Assembly: GCA_934663625.1 (NCBI GenBank)
Contig: CAKUKP010000032.1
Coordinates: forward strand, 1-31,373
DNA length: 31,373 nt
Origin: an uncultured Clostridia bacterium
GTDB taxonomy: Bacteria > Bacillota > Clostridia > Christensenellales > Aristaeellaceae
Reading direction: 5' to 3'
Part shown: positions 1-6,898 of the stretch, one piece after another
How the letters are laid out: each line of letters starts with the position of its first letter
Position numbering within the stretch: the first letter of the stretch is position 1
Notes under the pieces: model-generated
Seen by the model: the letters and a program-made list of their open reading frames with translations, nothing else
Database searches by the model: none
Told to the model about the DNA's origin: nothing
Position numbers and translations under genes: made by a program

Positions 1-50
1 CGACCTCCAGCGTGACAGGCTGGCATTCTAACCAACTGAACTACCGCACC
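1..50 (-). tRNA. tRNA-Asp (GTC), partial at window edge
   Basis: The reverse complement starts with acceptor arm GGTGCGG, then a D arm (TAGTTCAGTTGGTTAGAA) and an anticodon stem-loop with GTC (complement of 14-16). The variable loop, T arm and 3' acceptor lie outside the window. It is the last of four tandem tRNA genes read leftward, with one nucleotide between it and the CCA end of the upstream tRNA-Met. Confidence 0.9.
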
Positions 51-51
51 A

Positions 52-128
52 TGGTGGGCCTTCAGGGACTTGAACCCCGGACCGATCGGTTATGAGCCGA
101 CTGCTCTAACCAACTGAGCTAAAGGCCC
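52..128 (-). tRNA. tRNA-Met (CAT)
   Basis: The acceptor GGGCCTT pairs with AAGGCCC, the discriminator is A and CCA is encoded (52-54). The anticodon stem TCGGC/ACCGA holds a CAT loop, and the T arm is complete. The G1-C72 acceptor end fits elongator tRNA-Met rather than initiator. A CAT anticodon could also be tRNA-Ile modified by TilS, but the body resembles elongator Met. It is co-transcribed with the neighbouring tRNA genes. Confidence 0.9.
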
Positions 129-156
129 AAATAACCGGTATTTTGACATGAAAAAA

Positions 157-231
157 TGGTGACCTCTACGGGACTCGAACCCGTGTTACCGCCGTGAAAG
201 GGCGGTGTCTTAACCGCTTGACCAAGAGGTC
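157..231 (-). tRNA. tRNA-Glu (TTC)
   Basis: The acceptor GACCTCT pairs with AGAGGTC, the discriminator is A and CCA is encoded. The anticodon stem CCGCC/GGCGG holds loop CTTTCAC, which gives anticodon TTC. It lies second in the four-gene tRNA operon. Confidence 0.93.
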
Positions 232-239
232 ACTTTACG

Positions 240-316
240 TGGTCGGGGTGACAGGATTCGAACCTGCGGCCCCATGCTCCCAAAGCACGTGCGCTACCAA
301 ACTGCGCTACACCCCG
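240..316 (-). tRNA. tRNA-Pro (TGG)
   Basis: The acceptor CGGGGTG pairs with CACCCCG, the discriminator is A and CCA is encoded. The anticodon stem CGTGC/GCATG holds loop TTTGGGA, anticodon TGG. It is the first gene after the tRNA promoter at 358-386. Confidence 0.93.
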
Positions 317-357
317 ATACACTCATCAAGGAGCCGTGCCCGTAAGCGACGTATAGG

Positions 358-386
358 ATTATAACAAATCTCCATGGGTTTGTCAA
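358..386 (-). promoter_or_regulatory. Promoter of the tRNA operon
   Basis: On the minus strand TTGACA (381-386), a 17-nt spacer and TATAAT (358-363) form a consensus SigA promoter about 40 nt upstream of tRNA-Pro. Confidence 0.9.
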
Positions 387-444
387 TACTTTTTTTGCGT
401 CCGGATTGGATTTTTCCATTATTTTACGAAAACGTATGTACGCG

Positions 445-1041
445 TCACAATTCACGGCGACCCTGAAACGCGCGCAGCAGCGTGATTTCATCGGTGTATT
501 CCAGCTCGCCGCCGACCGGCACGCCGTGCGCGATACGGGTCACGCGGATGCCCATGGGTTTAATCAGCCGCGCGATGTAGGACGCGGTGGCTTCGCCCTC
601 CACATCGGGATTCGTCGCCAGTACGACCTCCTGCACGCTGCCGTCGGACAGGCGCTGCATCAGTTCGCGGATGCGGATATCGTCCGGCCCCACGCCGTCC
701 ATCGGCGATATTACGCCGTGCAGCACATGGTACAGCCCGTTATAATCGCGCATGCGCTCCATGGCGTTTACATCGCGCGGATCCTTCACCACGCAGATCA
801 CATCGCGCCTGCGGGAGGGATCCGAACAGATGGCGCAGGGATCCGTATCGGTAAAATTGCCGCAGATCGGGCAGAAATGCACCTGCTGCTTCCCGTTAAA
901 GATCGCCACCGCCAATTCCCGCACCTGATCCTCCGGCTGCGAAATGATATGATACGCCAGCCGCTGGGCGGTCTTGCGACCGATGCCCGGCAGCTTGGAT
1001 AGCTGATTTACCAATCTGGAAATTGCTTCTACGTCCGCCAT
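445..1041 (-). CDS. recR: Recombination mediator protein RecR
   Basis: A 198-aa protein of normal RecR length. RecR works with RecO (and RecF) to load RecA on single-stranded gaps. Visible parts in order are a helix-hairpin-helix (LPGIGRKTAQRLA, residues 17-29), a four-cysteine zinc finger (C57, C60, C69, C72), a Toprim domain from about residue 80 (DVICVVKDPRDVNAMER) and the C-terminal segment HGVPVGGELEYTD. The ATG is preceded by GTGAGGA at suitable spacing. It lies downstream of ybaB in the same direction, as in many Bacillota, but a structured 300-bp spacer separates the two and dnaX is not adjacent. Confidence 0.97.
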   Translation of the reverse strand: MADVEAISRLVNQLSKLPGIGRKTAQRLAYHIISQPEDQVRELAVAIFNGKQQVHFCPICGNFTDTDPCAICSDPSRRRDVICVVKDPRDVNAMERMRDYNGLYHVLHGVISPMDGVGPDDIRIRELMQRLSDGSVQEVVLATNPDVEGEATASYIARLIKPMGIRVTRIAHGVPVGGELEYTDEITLLRAFQGRREL

Positions 1042-1068
1042 GCTGTCCTCACTTAATCAAAGATAATT

Positions 1069-1312
1069 ACTGCCGAAATATTTCGGCAGTACAGGATGTT
1101 GACTTCGTCAACATCCTGCCAGACCCTGAAAACGTCGCAAGACAAGGAAACGCGGGCTGCAAATGAGGGCGCATACACGGACGTATGTAACCGATTTTGC
1201 AGTCCGCGTTGACGCAGTAAGCGGAAATTTTCACTTCGTCAGAAGTGTTTCAAAAAATTTCTGCGGTTGCGGCGTTTATCAGCGGTCTGTGCTGCCGAAG
1301 TATTTCGGCAGC
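1069..1312. repeat. Multi-hairpin self-complementary spacer between ybaB and recR
   Basis: Two 22-bp palindromes bracket the region, at 1069-1090 (left half ACTGCCGAAAT) and 1291-1312 (left half GCTGCCGAAGT). They differ by a compensated outer base pair. Between them are a hairpin with an 11-bp stem (1093-1117) and a nested inverted structure: AGACC (1121-1125) with GGTCT (1284-1288), AAACGTCGCAA (1130-1140) with TTGCGGCGTTT (1267-1277), the 1149-1164 segment with 1194-1210, and a central CATAC/GTATG hairpin (1172-1187). It may be a MITE-like element or a structured RNA in the ybaB-recR transcript. No coding potential is convincing here. Confidence 0.7.
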
Positions 1313-1342
1313 AATGAACGATTGCCTACAGTTGAAACAAAA

Positions 1343-1687
1343 TTAGAACAGACCCGGCATGCTCAGTCCGCCGGTCATCTTGCCCATTTCATTTTCCATC
1401 GCATCGCCCGCGGCGCGCAGCGCTTCGTTGACCGCCGCCATGATCAGATCCTGAAGCATTTCCACATCATCGGGATCGACCGCTTCCGGCTTGATGGTGA
1501 TGGAAAGCAGTTCCTTCTTGCCGTTTACCTTTGCAGTCGCCATGCCGCCGCCCGCGGTGGCTTCAAATTCGCGCGCTTCGATTTCTTCCTGCTTCTTCGC
1601 CATCTGCTGCTGAAGCTTCTGCGCCTGTCTGGCGAGCTGCTGCATGTTGCCGCCGCCCATCATATTCGGGAATCCGCCTCTTGCCAT
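1343..1687 (-). CDS. ybaB: YbaB/EbfC family nucleoid-associated protein
   Basis: A 114-aa DNA-binding nucleoid protein, usually encoded beside dnaX and recR. It has the family's N-terminal Gly/Met-rich stretch (MARGGFPNMMGGGNMQQLARQAQKLQQQM), a charged coiled coil, the strand motif GGGMATAKVNGKKELLSITIKPEAV, and the C-terminal DLIMAAVNEALRAAGDAMENEMGKMTGG. I chose the ATG at 1687, not the in-frame ATG at 1741. The family begins at MARGG, AAGGA lies upstream of it, and the 1741 option would begin almost on the -10 element. Confidence 0.95.
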   Translation of the reverse strand: MARGGFPNMMGGGNMQQLARQAQKLQQQMAKKQEEIEAREFEATAGGGMATAKVNGKKELLSITIKPEAVDPDDVEMLQDLIMAAVNEALRAAGDAMENEMGKMTGGLSMPGLF

Positions 1688-1751
1688 AGTTTTTACCGTC
1701 CTTCCCGCGCCGCTTGGGCGCTGGTAAATTCGCATATGCATTGCTTCTACT

Positions 1752-1780
1752 ATTATACATGATTTCTTCGTTCCCGTAAA
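1752..1780 (-). promoter_or_regulatory. Promoter of ybaB-recR
   Basis: On the minus strand TTTACG (1775-1780), a 17-nt spacer and TATAAT (1752-1757) lie 64 nt upstream of the ybaB start. The promoter separates this operon from dnaX, which is not here. A palindromic repeat unit begins 11 nt upstream of the -35 element. Confidence 0.75.
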
Positions 1781-1790
1781 GCAAAACTTT

Positions 1791-2011
1791 CAAACGCAGG
1801 GCGTTTGATCCCAGCTACTGCCGTGTTATAGATGACGAATCCATGTCCCCATAGATTTAAGGGACATGGATTCTGCGGTTCTTTTCTGTTCGGGCTTATC
1901 TCGAATTCACGTTTTGAAATCCATTGATTTAAGATTTCAAAACTCACAGAGTTCTCTCCTTCCGTCAAAACCTACGGTTTTGCCACCTTCCTCATCAGAG
2001 GAAGGCAAGGG
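1791..2011 (+). repeat. Mosaic palindromic element, locus 1 (modules C-H1-H2-A)
   Basis: Module C is the triloop hairpin AAACGC-AGG-GCGTTT (1792-1806) with its conserved tail ATCCCAGCTACTGCCGTG. H1 is at 1837-1873: 13-bp stem GAATCCATGTCCC, loop CATAGATTTAA, then a pyrimidine-rich tract. H2 is at 1911-1943: 11-bp stem GTTTTGAAATC, loop CATTGATTTAA. Module A (1951-2010) holds hairpins CAAAACC/GGTTTTG and CCTTCCTC/GAGGAAGG. Modules of the same type recur at five other loci in the window. This is the only copy whose C end abuts a promoter rather than a stop codon. Confidence 0.85.
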
Positions 2012-2089
2012 ATACGACCAATTTTGCCAACAAGTTGAGTCTGCCTTTGTTGCTACGTCGGTGAATAAAAATTGGCATGTTTAAAATGA

Positions 2090-2119
2090 TTGACTTTTCC
2101 AATCAAACAGGGATACAAT
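2090..2119 (+). promoter_or_regulatory. Promoter of the 104-aa/CPCC gene pair
   Basis: TTGACT (2090-2095), an 18-nt spacer and TACAAT (2114-2119) lie 64 nt upstream of the first start codon. Confidence 0.65.
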
Positions 2120-2183
2120 GATATTGTTGAGGATTTGAAAGCATTTTAAAAGACGAGATCACAAGGAGGCATAGACAACTGCA

Positions 2184-2498
2184 ATGAATGCAATGGAGAG
2201 GTTGCGGAGTCCAAAACCGATGATTGCGGCGCAAGGTGCTATGATGTGCGTTGTTGCCGGAAGAGCTACAGCAGAGGAAAGAGAAGCTATTCTCTGCTTG
2301 AGCGAGTTTGATGATCCGGAGTATAGAGTTGCAGGAAGAACAATACACGATTGGCTGATCGCAGCCATGGATGTTCTTGGGATCAAAAAGTGTGAAGAAC
2401 CGGAAGGTTCTGATGCTTATGATCTTCTGAAAACGCTGACTGACCCTGTATGGCTAGAGGGAATGCGGATACAATTTGAAGAAGAAAGCGAACCATGA
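2184..2498 (+). CDS. Hypothetical protein, 104 aa, partner of the CPCC protein
   Basis: I do not recognise this protein. It is acidic, predicted helical and soluble, with no signal peptide or membrane segment. One notable segment is AGRATAEEREAILCLSEFDDPEYRVAGRTIHDWLIAAMDVLGI. AAGGAGG lies 14 nt before the ATG, rather far; a second in-frame ATG at 2193 is possible but even farther. It overlaps the next gene by 4 nt (ATGA), so the two are probably translationally coupled. Codon use is clearly A/T-richer than in the neighbours, and the pair sits between two repeat arrays, which suggests acquisition. An immunity or antitoxin-like role is conceivable but nothing in the sequence shows it. Confidence 0.7.
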   Translation: MNAMERLRSPKPMIAAQGAMMCVVAGRATAEEREAILCLSEFDDPEYRVAGRTIHDWLIAAMDVLGIKKCEEPEGSDAYDLLKTLTDPVWLEGMRIQFEEESEP

Positions 2499-2692
2499 AA
2501 CCAAACGAAACAAATAAAATTCCATGCCCATGTTGCGGGAAAACAATGGTGGAAGAATATGATATTTGCGAAGTATGCGATTGGGAGAATGACCCCGTGC
2601 AGCTCTGGAAGCCTGATCGTGAAGGCGGCGCAAATAAAATGAGCCTGAATGATGCAAGAGAAGCTTACAGCAAAGGAAAGCGAGTGGAATAA
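2495..2692 (+). CDS. CPCC cysteine-rich zinc-ribbon protein
   Basis: A 65-aa protein matching the small Cys-rich CPCC family. It has CPCCGKTM near residue 11, then YDICEVCDWENDPVQ, and the diagnostic end GGANKMSLNDAREAYSKGKR. The CxCC and CxxC pairs probably bind one zinc ion. The family has no firm function and is often found in small accessory cassettes. It starts inside the stop codon of the 104-aa gene (ATGA overlap) and has the same A/T-rich codon use. Full length for the family. Confidence 0.85.
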   Translation: MKPNETNKIPCPCCGKTMVEEYDICEVCDWENDPVQLWKPDREGGANKMSLNDAREAYSKGKRVE

Positions 2693-2711
2693 CCATCGGG
2701 CGGTTTTGCTT

Positions 2712-2966
2712 TGGGAATTTCTCTCCTTCCGTCAAAACCTGCGGTTTTGCCACCTTCCTCATCAGAGGAAGGCAGGGGGTACGACCACATGGCAATCATC
2801 ATGACCGCGAGATAAGCTTTGATGCCTTTTGCTTATGGGCATCAAAGCGCGGGCATGAAGTAAGTTGGAAGCGGATAGAAACATAAGAAATCTCAGCGTC
2901 ACCATGGCGCTGAGATTTCTGTTTGTTTTAACACGGTAGTTGCTGGGGTCAAGCGCCCCGCGCTTG
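2712..2966 (-). repeat. Mosaic palindromic element, locus 2 (C-H1-H2 from the metQ side, plus A)
   Basis: Read from metQ leftward: C hairpin CAAGCGC-GGG-GCGCTTG (2950-2966) starts directly after the metQ stop codon. An H1-type hairpin follows at 2887-2919 (12-bp stem CGCTGAGATTTC on the + strand right arm) with the tail TTATGTTTC. Then comes H2 at 2816-2848 (stem GCTTTGATGCC, 11-nt loop). Module A follows at 2717-2777 in the same + orientation as at locus 1, so A is inverted relative to the rest. The array fills the gap between the convergent genes for CPCC and MetQ and may terminate both. Confidence 0.82.
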
Positions 2967-3767
2967 TTAGAAGAGCGGCACTACGGCGCCATCGTAGTTT
3001 TCTTCGATGAAGGTCTTGACCTGATCGCTCTTGAGCGCATCGAGGAGCTTCAGCACGGCTTCGTTGTTTTCGTTGCCTTCCTTGACGACGAGCACGTTGG
3101 CGTAATTGTTCTGGATGACGTCAGATTCGCCATCTTCAACGGCCAGCGCATCGGAAACCTTCAGACCGGCGGCGATCGCATAGTTGCCATTAATTACGGC
3201 GACGGCGACGGAGCCGAGGGAGCGCGGAACCTGCGCAGCTTCCACTTCAACGATATCGTAGTTGTGGGGATTTTCAACGATGTCCAGCTTGGTGGCCGCC
3301 AGACCGACGCCTTCCTTCAGAGTGATCAAGCCCTGCGCCTCAAGCAGCAGCAGCGCGCGCGCTTCGTTGGTGCCATCGTTCGGAACGGCGATCTTCGCGC
3401 CATCCTCCAGCGCATCCAGGCTGTCGACCTTGCCAGCGTAGATGCCGAAGGGCTCATAATGGATGGAGCCTACGGACACCAGATGCGTGCCGTTTTCCTG
3501 ATTGAACTCGCCCAGATACAGAACGTGCTGGAAATAGTTCGCATCCAGTTCGCCGGATTCCACGGCGGTATTCGGGATGATATAATCATTGAACACCTTG
3601 ATTTCAAGATCTACGCCCTGATCCTTCAGGATATCCTTGGCAACTTCCAGGATTTCGGCGTGCGGTGCGGGGGTCGCGCCCACGGTGAGCTTTACGTTTT
3701 CAGCCAGTGCGGAAACAGAAGCCAGAGCCAGAACCAGTGCCAGTGCGATAACGATGATCTTCTTCAT
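2967..3767 (-). CDS. metQ: Methionine ABC transporter substrate-binding protein MetQ (NlpA family)
   Basis: A 266-aa NlpA-family binding protein that delivers methionine to MetNI. It has a Sec signal peptide (MKKIIVIALALVLALASVSALA, cleavage before ENVKL). The mature part begins KLTVGATPAPHAEILEVAKDIL, with the family segments TAVESGELDANYFQH and VPNDGTNEARALLLLE. Unlike most Bacillota MetQ there is no lipobox cysteine. AGGAGG precedes the ATG at good spacing. It is transcribed from its own promoter (4109-4137) after a long leader holding a Met/Cys-rich peptide gene, whereas galE-metN-metI use another promoter. A repeat hairpin begins at the base after the stop codon. Confidence 0.95.
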   Translation of the reverse strand: MKKIIVIALALVLALASVSALAENVKLTVGATPAPHAEILEVAKDILKDQGVDLEIKVFNDYIIPNTAVESGELDANYFQHVLYLGEFNQENGTHLVSVGSIHYEPFGIYAGKVDSLDALEDGAKIAVPNDGTNEARALLLLEAQGLITLKEGVGLAATKLDIVENPHNYDIVEVEAAQVPRSLGSVAVAVINGNYAIAAGLKVSDALAVEDGESDVIQNNYANVLVVKEGNENNEAVLKLLDALKSDQVKTFIEENYDGAVVPLF

Positions 3768-3845
3768 GGTATTATCCTCCTAATATTTTCCGTTGAATTG
3801 CAAACTTTTTCGGTGATGAGAATCGGTCGCCCCGCCGTATTGGTA

Positions 3846-4005
3846 GGATGTGCATGCCGCCCCAAACCGTTTTTCCGAATAAAGAAAAGACAGGGAACTT
3901 TGAATCGTTCTCTGCCTTCACTTGCATTCACCATCGGGAATTACGCCCGCGGTGCGGAAAACGGTTCAGAGTTGGGAGCGTGGCGAAGCGTGCGCATGCA
4001 CATCC
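3846..4005 (-). promoter_or_regulatory. Candidate attenuator/riboregulator of metQ
   Basis: On the minus-strand RNA, GGATGTGCATGC (4005-3994), lying over Met/Cys codons of the leader ORF, is perfectly complementary to GCATGCACATCC (3857-3846). Nested inside, the leader ORF end (3967-3955, GAACCGTTTTCCG) pairs with 3877-3865 apart from a one-base bulge. Between these arms a short hairpin (3914-3891, CAGAGAAC/GTTCCCTG, one mismatch) is followed by TCTTTTCTTT, like an intrinsic terminator. I see no SAM-box or T-box. The mechanism (transcriptional or translational) is not decided by sequence. Confidence 0.6.
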
Positions 4006-4057
4006 GGCGCATGCACATATACATCATCATGTTTTCAGAAATAGCAGCGTACTTCAT
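3941..4057 (-). CDS. Met/Cys-rich leader peptide upstream of metQ, 38 aa
   Basis: A short ORF with a very strong ribosome binding site (GGGAGGAG, GGAGG 10 nt before the ATG), starting about 50 nt downstream of a consensus promoter. The peptide begins MKYAAISEN and continues MMMYMCMRRMCMR, so residues 10-21 contain seven Met and two Cys. It then ends with a polar, Pro-containing tail (TLRHAPNSEPFSAPRA). No signal peptide or fold is suggested. A run of Met and Cys codons directly before a methionine transporter gene is the hallmark of a leader peptide whose translation senses aminoacyl-tRNA supply. The mRNA of this ORF contributes both 5' arms of the long-range pairings listed separately. It could instead be a functional metal-binding microprotein, but I find that less likely. 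Confidence 0.75.
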   Translation of the reverse strand: MKYAAISENMMMYMCMRRMCMRTLRHAPNSEPFSAPRA

Positions 4058-4108
4058 TTCAATTGCTCCTCCCTTCCGAATCCGATTGTTTCAACTGGAT
4101 TTAAGCAT

Positions 4109-4137
4109 ATTATACGGATGCAGGCGCCATCTGTCAA
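4109..4137 (-). promoter_or_regulatory. Promoter of the metQ leader and metQ
   Basis: On the minus strand TTGACA (4132-4137), a 17-nt spacer and TATAAT (4109-4114). An A/T-rich hairpin (TTGAAAATA/TATTTTCAA, about 4144-4167) lies just upstream and may end the metI transcript. Confidence 0.9.
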
Positions 4138-4211
4138 GCCCCTCAATTGAAAATATTTTGTTATTTTCAAAACTATTTTCGGAGGGTTTCCAGACCCGTT
4201 TTGCGTGCGAA

Positions 4212-4874
4212 TTACTTCGCGCGGCGATCGATCTTCTTTTCGATCAGGGAACCGATCAGCTGGAACAGCTGCACGATGATCACCATCAGCACCACCGTAA
4301 CCAGCATCACGGGGGTATTGTAGCGATAATAGCCGTAATTGATCGCGATCGCGCCCAGGCCGCCGCCGCCGACATAGCCCGCCATCGCGGTATAGCCCAG
4401 AATGGTGGTAACGGTGATGGTCGCGCCGTTGATCAGCGAAGGCATGGCTTCGGGGATCAGCGTTTTCACGATGATGGAGAAATTCGGCGTACCCATGGCG
4501 CGCGCGGCTTCGATCACGCCCGCGGGCACTTCCTTCAGCGCGCCCTCCACCATGCGCCCGATGAACGGCGCGGCGCACAGCACCAGCGGAACCACCGTAG
4601 CGGTCGCGCCCAGCGTAGTGCCCAGCAACCACTGGGTAAACGGCAGCACGGTAATCAGCAGGATGATGAACGGGATGGAACGCACGATATTTACGATGGT
4701 GCCCAGCAGGGTATTTATGCCCTTGTTGGGGCAGATGCCGTTTTTATCGGTGATGCACAGCACCACGCCGATCGGCAGCCCCAGCACATACGCCAGCAGC
4801 GCGGAGAACAGCGTCATATACAGCGTTTCACCGACGCCGGCGAGCATTTCATTGATCATTGCCGTTGTAAACAT
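4212..4874 (-). CDS. metI: Methionine ABC transporter permease MetI
   Basis: A 220-aa inner-membrane permease of the MetNI importer with about five transmembrane segments. The cytoplasmic EAA loop that docks on MetN is visible (GVIEAARAMGTPNFSIIVKTLIPEAMPSLINGATIT, from residue 119), as is the family's MAGYVGGGGLGAIAINYGYYRY. AAGGAGG precedes the ATG. The start lies inside the 3' end of metN (26-nt overlap), which implies tight coupling. The binding-protein gene metQ follows but has a separate promoter 75 nt downstream of the metI stop. Confidence 0.96.
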   Translation of the reverse strand: MFTTAMINEMLAGVGETLYMTLFSALLAYVLGLPIGVVLCITDKNGICPNKGINTLLGTIVNIVRSIPFIILLITVLPFTQWLLGTTLGATATVVPLVLCAAPFIGRMVEGALKEVPAGVIEAARAMGTPNFSIIVKTLIPEAMPSLINGATITVTTILGYTAMAGYVGGGGLGAIAINYGYYRYNTPVMLVTVVLMVIIVQLFQLIGSLIEKKIDRRAK

Positions 4875-5877
4875 TGACGTCTTCCTCCTTGAACGTAATC
4901 TTATGTTCGCGCAGCCATTGCTTCATGCGCAGCGCCTTATTTTCATCCTCCGGCAATTGCAGAAGCATCTGGCCCAGCGTATTTCCGCCCACGTTGCGGG
5001 TATTGGCGAACAGGATGTTCACCGGCGCGCCGCATTCCATCGTCAGCATGGAAATGATGGGTTCATTGCTGGAGGTGCCATCGAACACGATGCGCACGCA
5101 GCGGGTATCGGAGAACTTCATCGCGGTATCGGACTTGGGCATGATCAACTGGCGCGCGATGGCGCTCTGCGGATGCGTAAACACATCCACTACATCGCCC
5201 ATTTCCACCACATGGCTCTGATCCAGCACCGCCACGCGGTTGCAGATCGTTTCGATCACCTTCATTTCATGGGTAATCACTACGATGGTCACGCCCAATT
5301 CGCGGTTGATCTGCTTGAGCAGATCCAGAATCTGGCGCGTGGTATTGGGATCCAGCGCGCTGGTAGCTTCATCGCACAGCAGCACCTGCGGGTTCATCGC
5401 CAGCGCGCGGGCGATCGCCACGCGCTGCTTCTGGCCGCCGGAAAGCTGGCTGGGGTACGCCTTGGCGCGGTTCGCCAGACCGACCAGCTCCAGCAGTTCC
5501 ATGGCGCGCTTTTCCGCCGCCGCCCTGGGCGTATGCACCAGTTCCATCGGATAGCAGACGTTTTTGATCGCGCTGCGCTGCGCCATCAGATTGAAATCCT
5601 GAAAGATCATGCCGATGGAGCGGCGGGTTTTCAAAAGCTCCTTGCGTTCCATGCGCATCAGATCCCTGCCGCCGAAGATCACATTGCCCTCGGTGGGCGT
5701 TTCCAGCAGATTGATGCAGCGCACCAGCGTGGATTTGCCCGCGCCGGACAGGCCGATAATTCCGAAAATATCGCCCTGATTGATGGTGATATTGATGTTG
5801 TCCAGCGCGGTGATCTTGCCCGCCGCGCCGTTGAACGTCTTGCTCAGATGTTCAATGCGAATCAGTTCTTCCTGCAT
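4849..5877 (-). CDS. metN: Methionine ABC transporter ATP-binding protein MetN
   Basis: A 342-aa ATPase of the MetNIQ importer. Walker A is GLSGAGKST (residues 42-50), the Q-loop is in IFQDFN, the signature is LSGGQKQ (145-151) and Walker B is VLLCDE (165-170). The C-terminal NIL/ACT-like domain (about 260-340) is present; in characterised MetN it binds methionine and inhibits transport at high internal methionine. I took the ATG at 5877 (MQEELIRIEHLSKTF), preceded by GAGGTTAGGA. The longer frame upstream would run into galE. It follows galE by 16 nt and overlaps metI. Confidence 0.97.
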   Translation of the reverse strand: MQEELIRIEHLSKTFNGAAGKITALDNINITINQGDIFGIIGLSGAGKSTLVRCINLLETPTEGNVIFGGRDLMRMERKELLKTRRSIGMIFQDFNLMAQRSAIKNVCYPMELVHTPRAAAEKRAMELLELVGLANRAKAYPSQLSGGQKQRVAIARALAMNPQVLLCDEATSALDPNTTRQILDLLKQINRELGVTIVVITHEMKVIETICNRVAVLDQSHVVEMGDVVDVFTHPQSAIARQLIMPKSDTAMKFSDTRCVRIVFDGTSSNEPIISMLTMECGAPVNILFANTRNVGGNTLGQMLLQLPEDENKALRMKQWLREHKITFKEEDVNVYNGNDQ

Positions 5878-5893
5878 GTATCCTAACCTCGCT

Positions 5894-6898
5894 TCAGGTA
5901 GATTCACAATTGCATTGATAGCGCCATGCATCGCGGCACATATCATCGATGTTCTTTTCGGCGTGCCAACCCAGCAGGCGTTCCGCCAGCGCGGGATCGG
6001 CATAACAGGTGGCGATATCGCCGCTCCTGCGCGGATCGATCACATAGGGAACGGGCTTGCCGCTGGCACGTTCGAACGCATGCACGATTTCCAATACGCT
6101 GGTGCCGCGCCCCGTGCCCAGATTGATGGCGATGCTGCCCGCGGCGGTCTGCGCGTATTCCAGCGCCTTCAGATGCCCCTTCGCCAGATCGACCACATGA
6201 ATGTAATCGCGCACGCCCGTGCCGTCCGGCGTATCATAATCATTGCCGAACACGTGCAGCTTTTCCAGCTTGCCCGCCGCGACGCGCGCCACATAGGGCA
6301 GCAGATTGTTGGGGATGCCGTTCGGATCTTCGCCGATCAGACCGGATTCATGCGCGCCGATGGGGTTGAAATAGCGCAGCCGGATCGCCGTCCATTCGGG
6401 GTCGGCGGCACAGATATCATTGATCATCTGTTCGATCATCACCTTGGTATAGCCGTAGGGATTCGTGGCGGAGGTGGGGTATTCCTCGCGCAGGGGCACG
6501 GGGTTGTTCATGCCGTACACCGTGGCGGAGGAGGAAAATACCAGCTTCTTCACGCCGAATTTCCGCATGGTTTCCGCGAGCACGATAAAGCCGTAGAGGT
6601 TGTTATCGTAATACATCAGCGGCTTGGCGACCGATTCGCCCACCGCCTTATGCCCCGCGAAATGGATCACCGCATCGATCGATTCGCGCGCGAAGATATC
6701 CTCCAGCGCCGCGCGATCGCGAATGTCCGTCTGATAGAAGGCAAAATCCCTGCCGGTGATGCGGCGAATGGCGTCGAGCGCCCGCGGATGGGCGTTGTTC
6801 ATGTTGTCCACGATTACCACATCATAGCCCGCGTTCAGAAGCTCCACGCAGGTATGACTGCCGATGAAGCCCGCGCCGCCCGTAACCAGTATGCGCAT
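5894..6898 (-). CDS. galE: UDP-glucose 4-epimerase GalE
   Basis: A 334-aa extended short-chain dehydrogenase interconverting UDP-glucose and UDP-galactose. It has the NAD-binding GGAGFIGS (residues 7-14), the SSSATVYG segment (123-129) and the catalytic Y148-x3-K152 (YGYTK), plus the GalE-type LRYFNPIGAHESGLIGEDPNGIPNNLLPY. The ATG at 6898 gives the canonical MRILVTGGAGFIG start with AGGGGAT upstream; the longer ORF is not needed. It is the first gene of a galE-metN-metI transcript, an odd pairing with no obvious metabolic link. Confidence 0.97.
   Translation of the reverse strand: MRILVTGGAGFIGSHTCVELLNAGYDVVIVDNMNNAHPRALDAIRRITGRDFAFYQTDIRDRAALEDIFARESIDAVIHFAGHKAVGESVAKPLMYYDNNLYGFIVLAETMRKFGVKKLVFSSSATVYGMNNPVPLREEYPTSATNPYGYTKVMIEQMINDICAADPEWTAIRLRYFNPIGAHESGLIGEDPNGIPNNLLPYVARVAAGKLEKLHVFGNDYDTPDGTGVRDYIHVVDLAKGHLKALEYAQTAAGSIAINLGTGRGTSVLEIVHAFERASGKPVPYVIDPRRSGDIATCYADPALAERLLGWHAEKNIDDMCRDAWRYQCNCEST

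Noticed and set aside
1042..1342. SRP (4.5S/scRNA) gene near recR
   Set aside because: The expected conserved domain IV hairpin sequence is absent; the region is a nested palindrome.
3768..4140. SAM riboswitch or T-box upstream of metQ
   Set aside because: I could not find the conserved core sequences of either class. The leader contains a Met/Cys peptide ORF instead.
2940..4877. Very long open frame of 645 codons opposite metQ and metI
   Set aside because: It is antisense to two clear transporter genes and to a promoter and leader. Its His/Arg/Gln-rich product is what a G+C-rich antisense frame gives. No ribosome binding site supports it.
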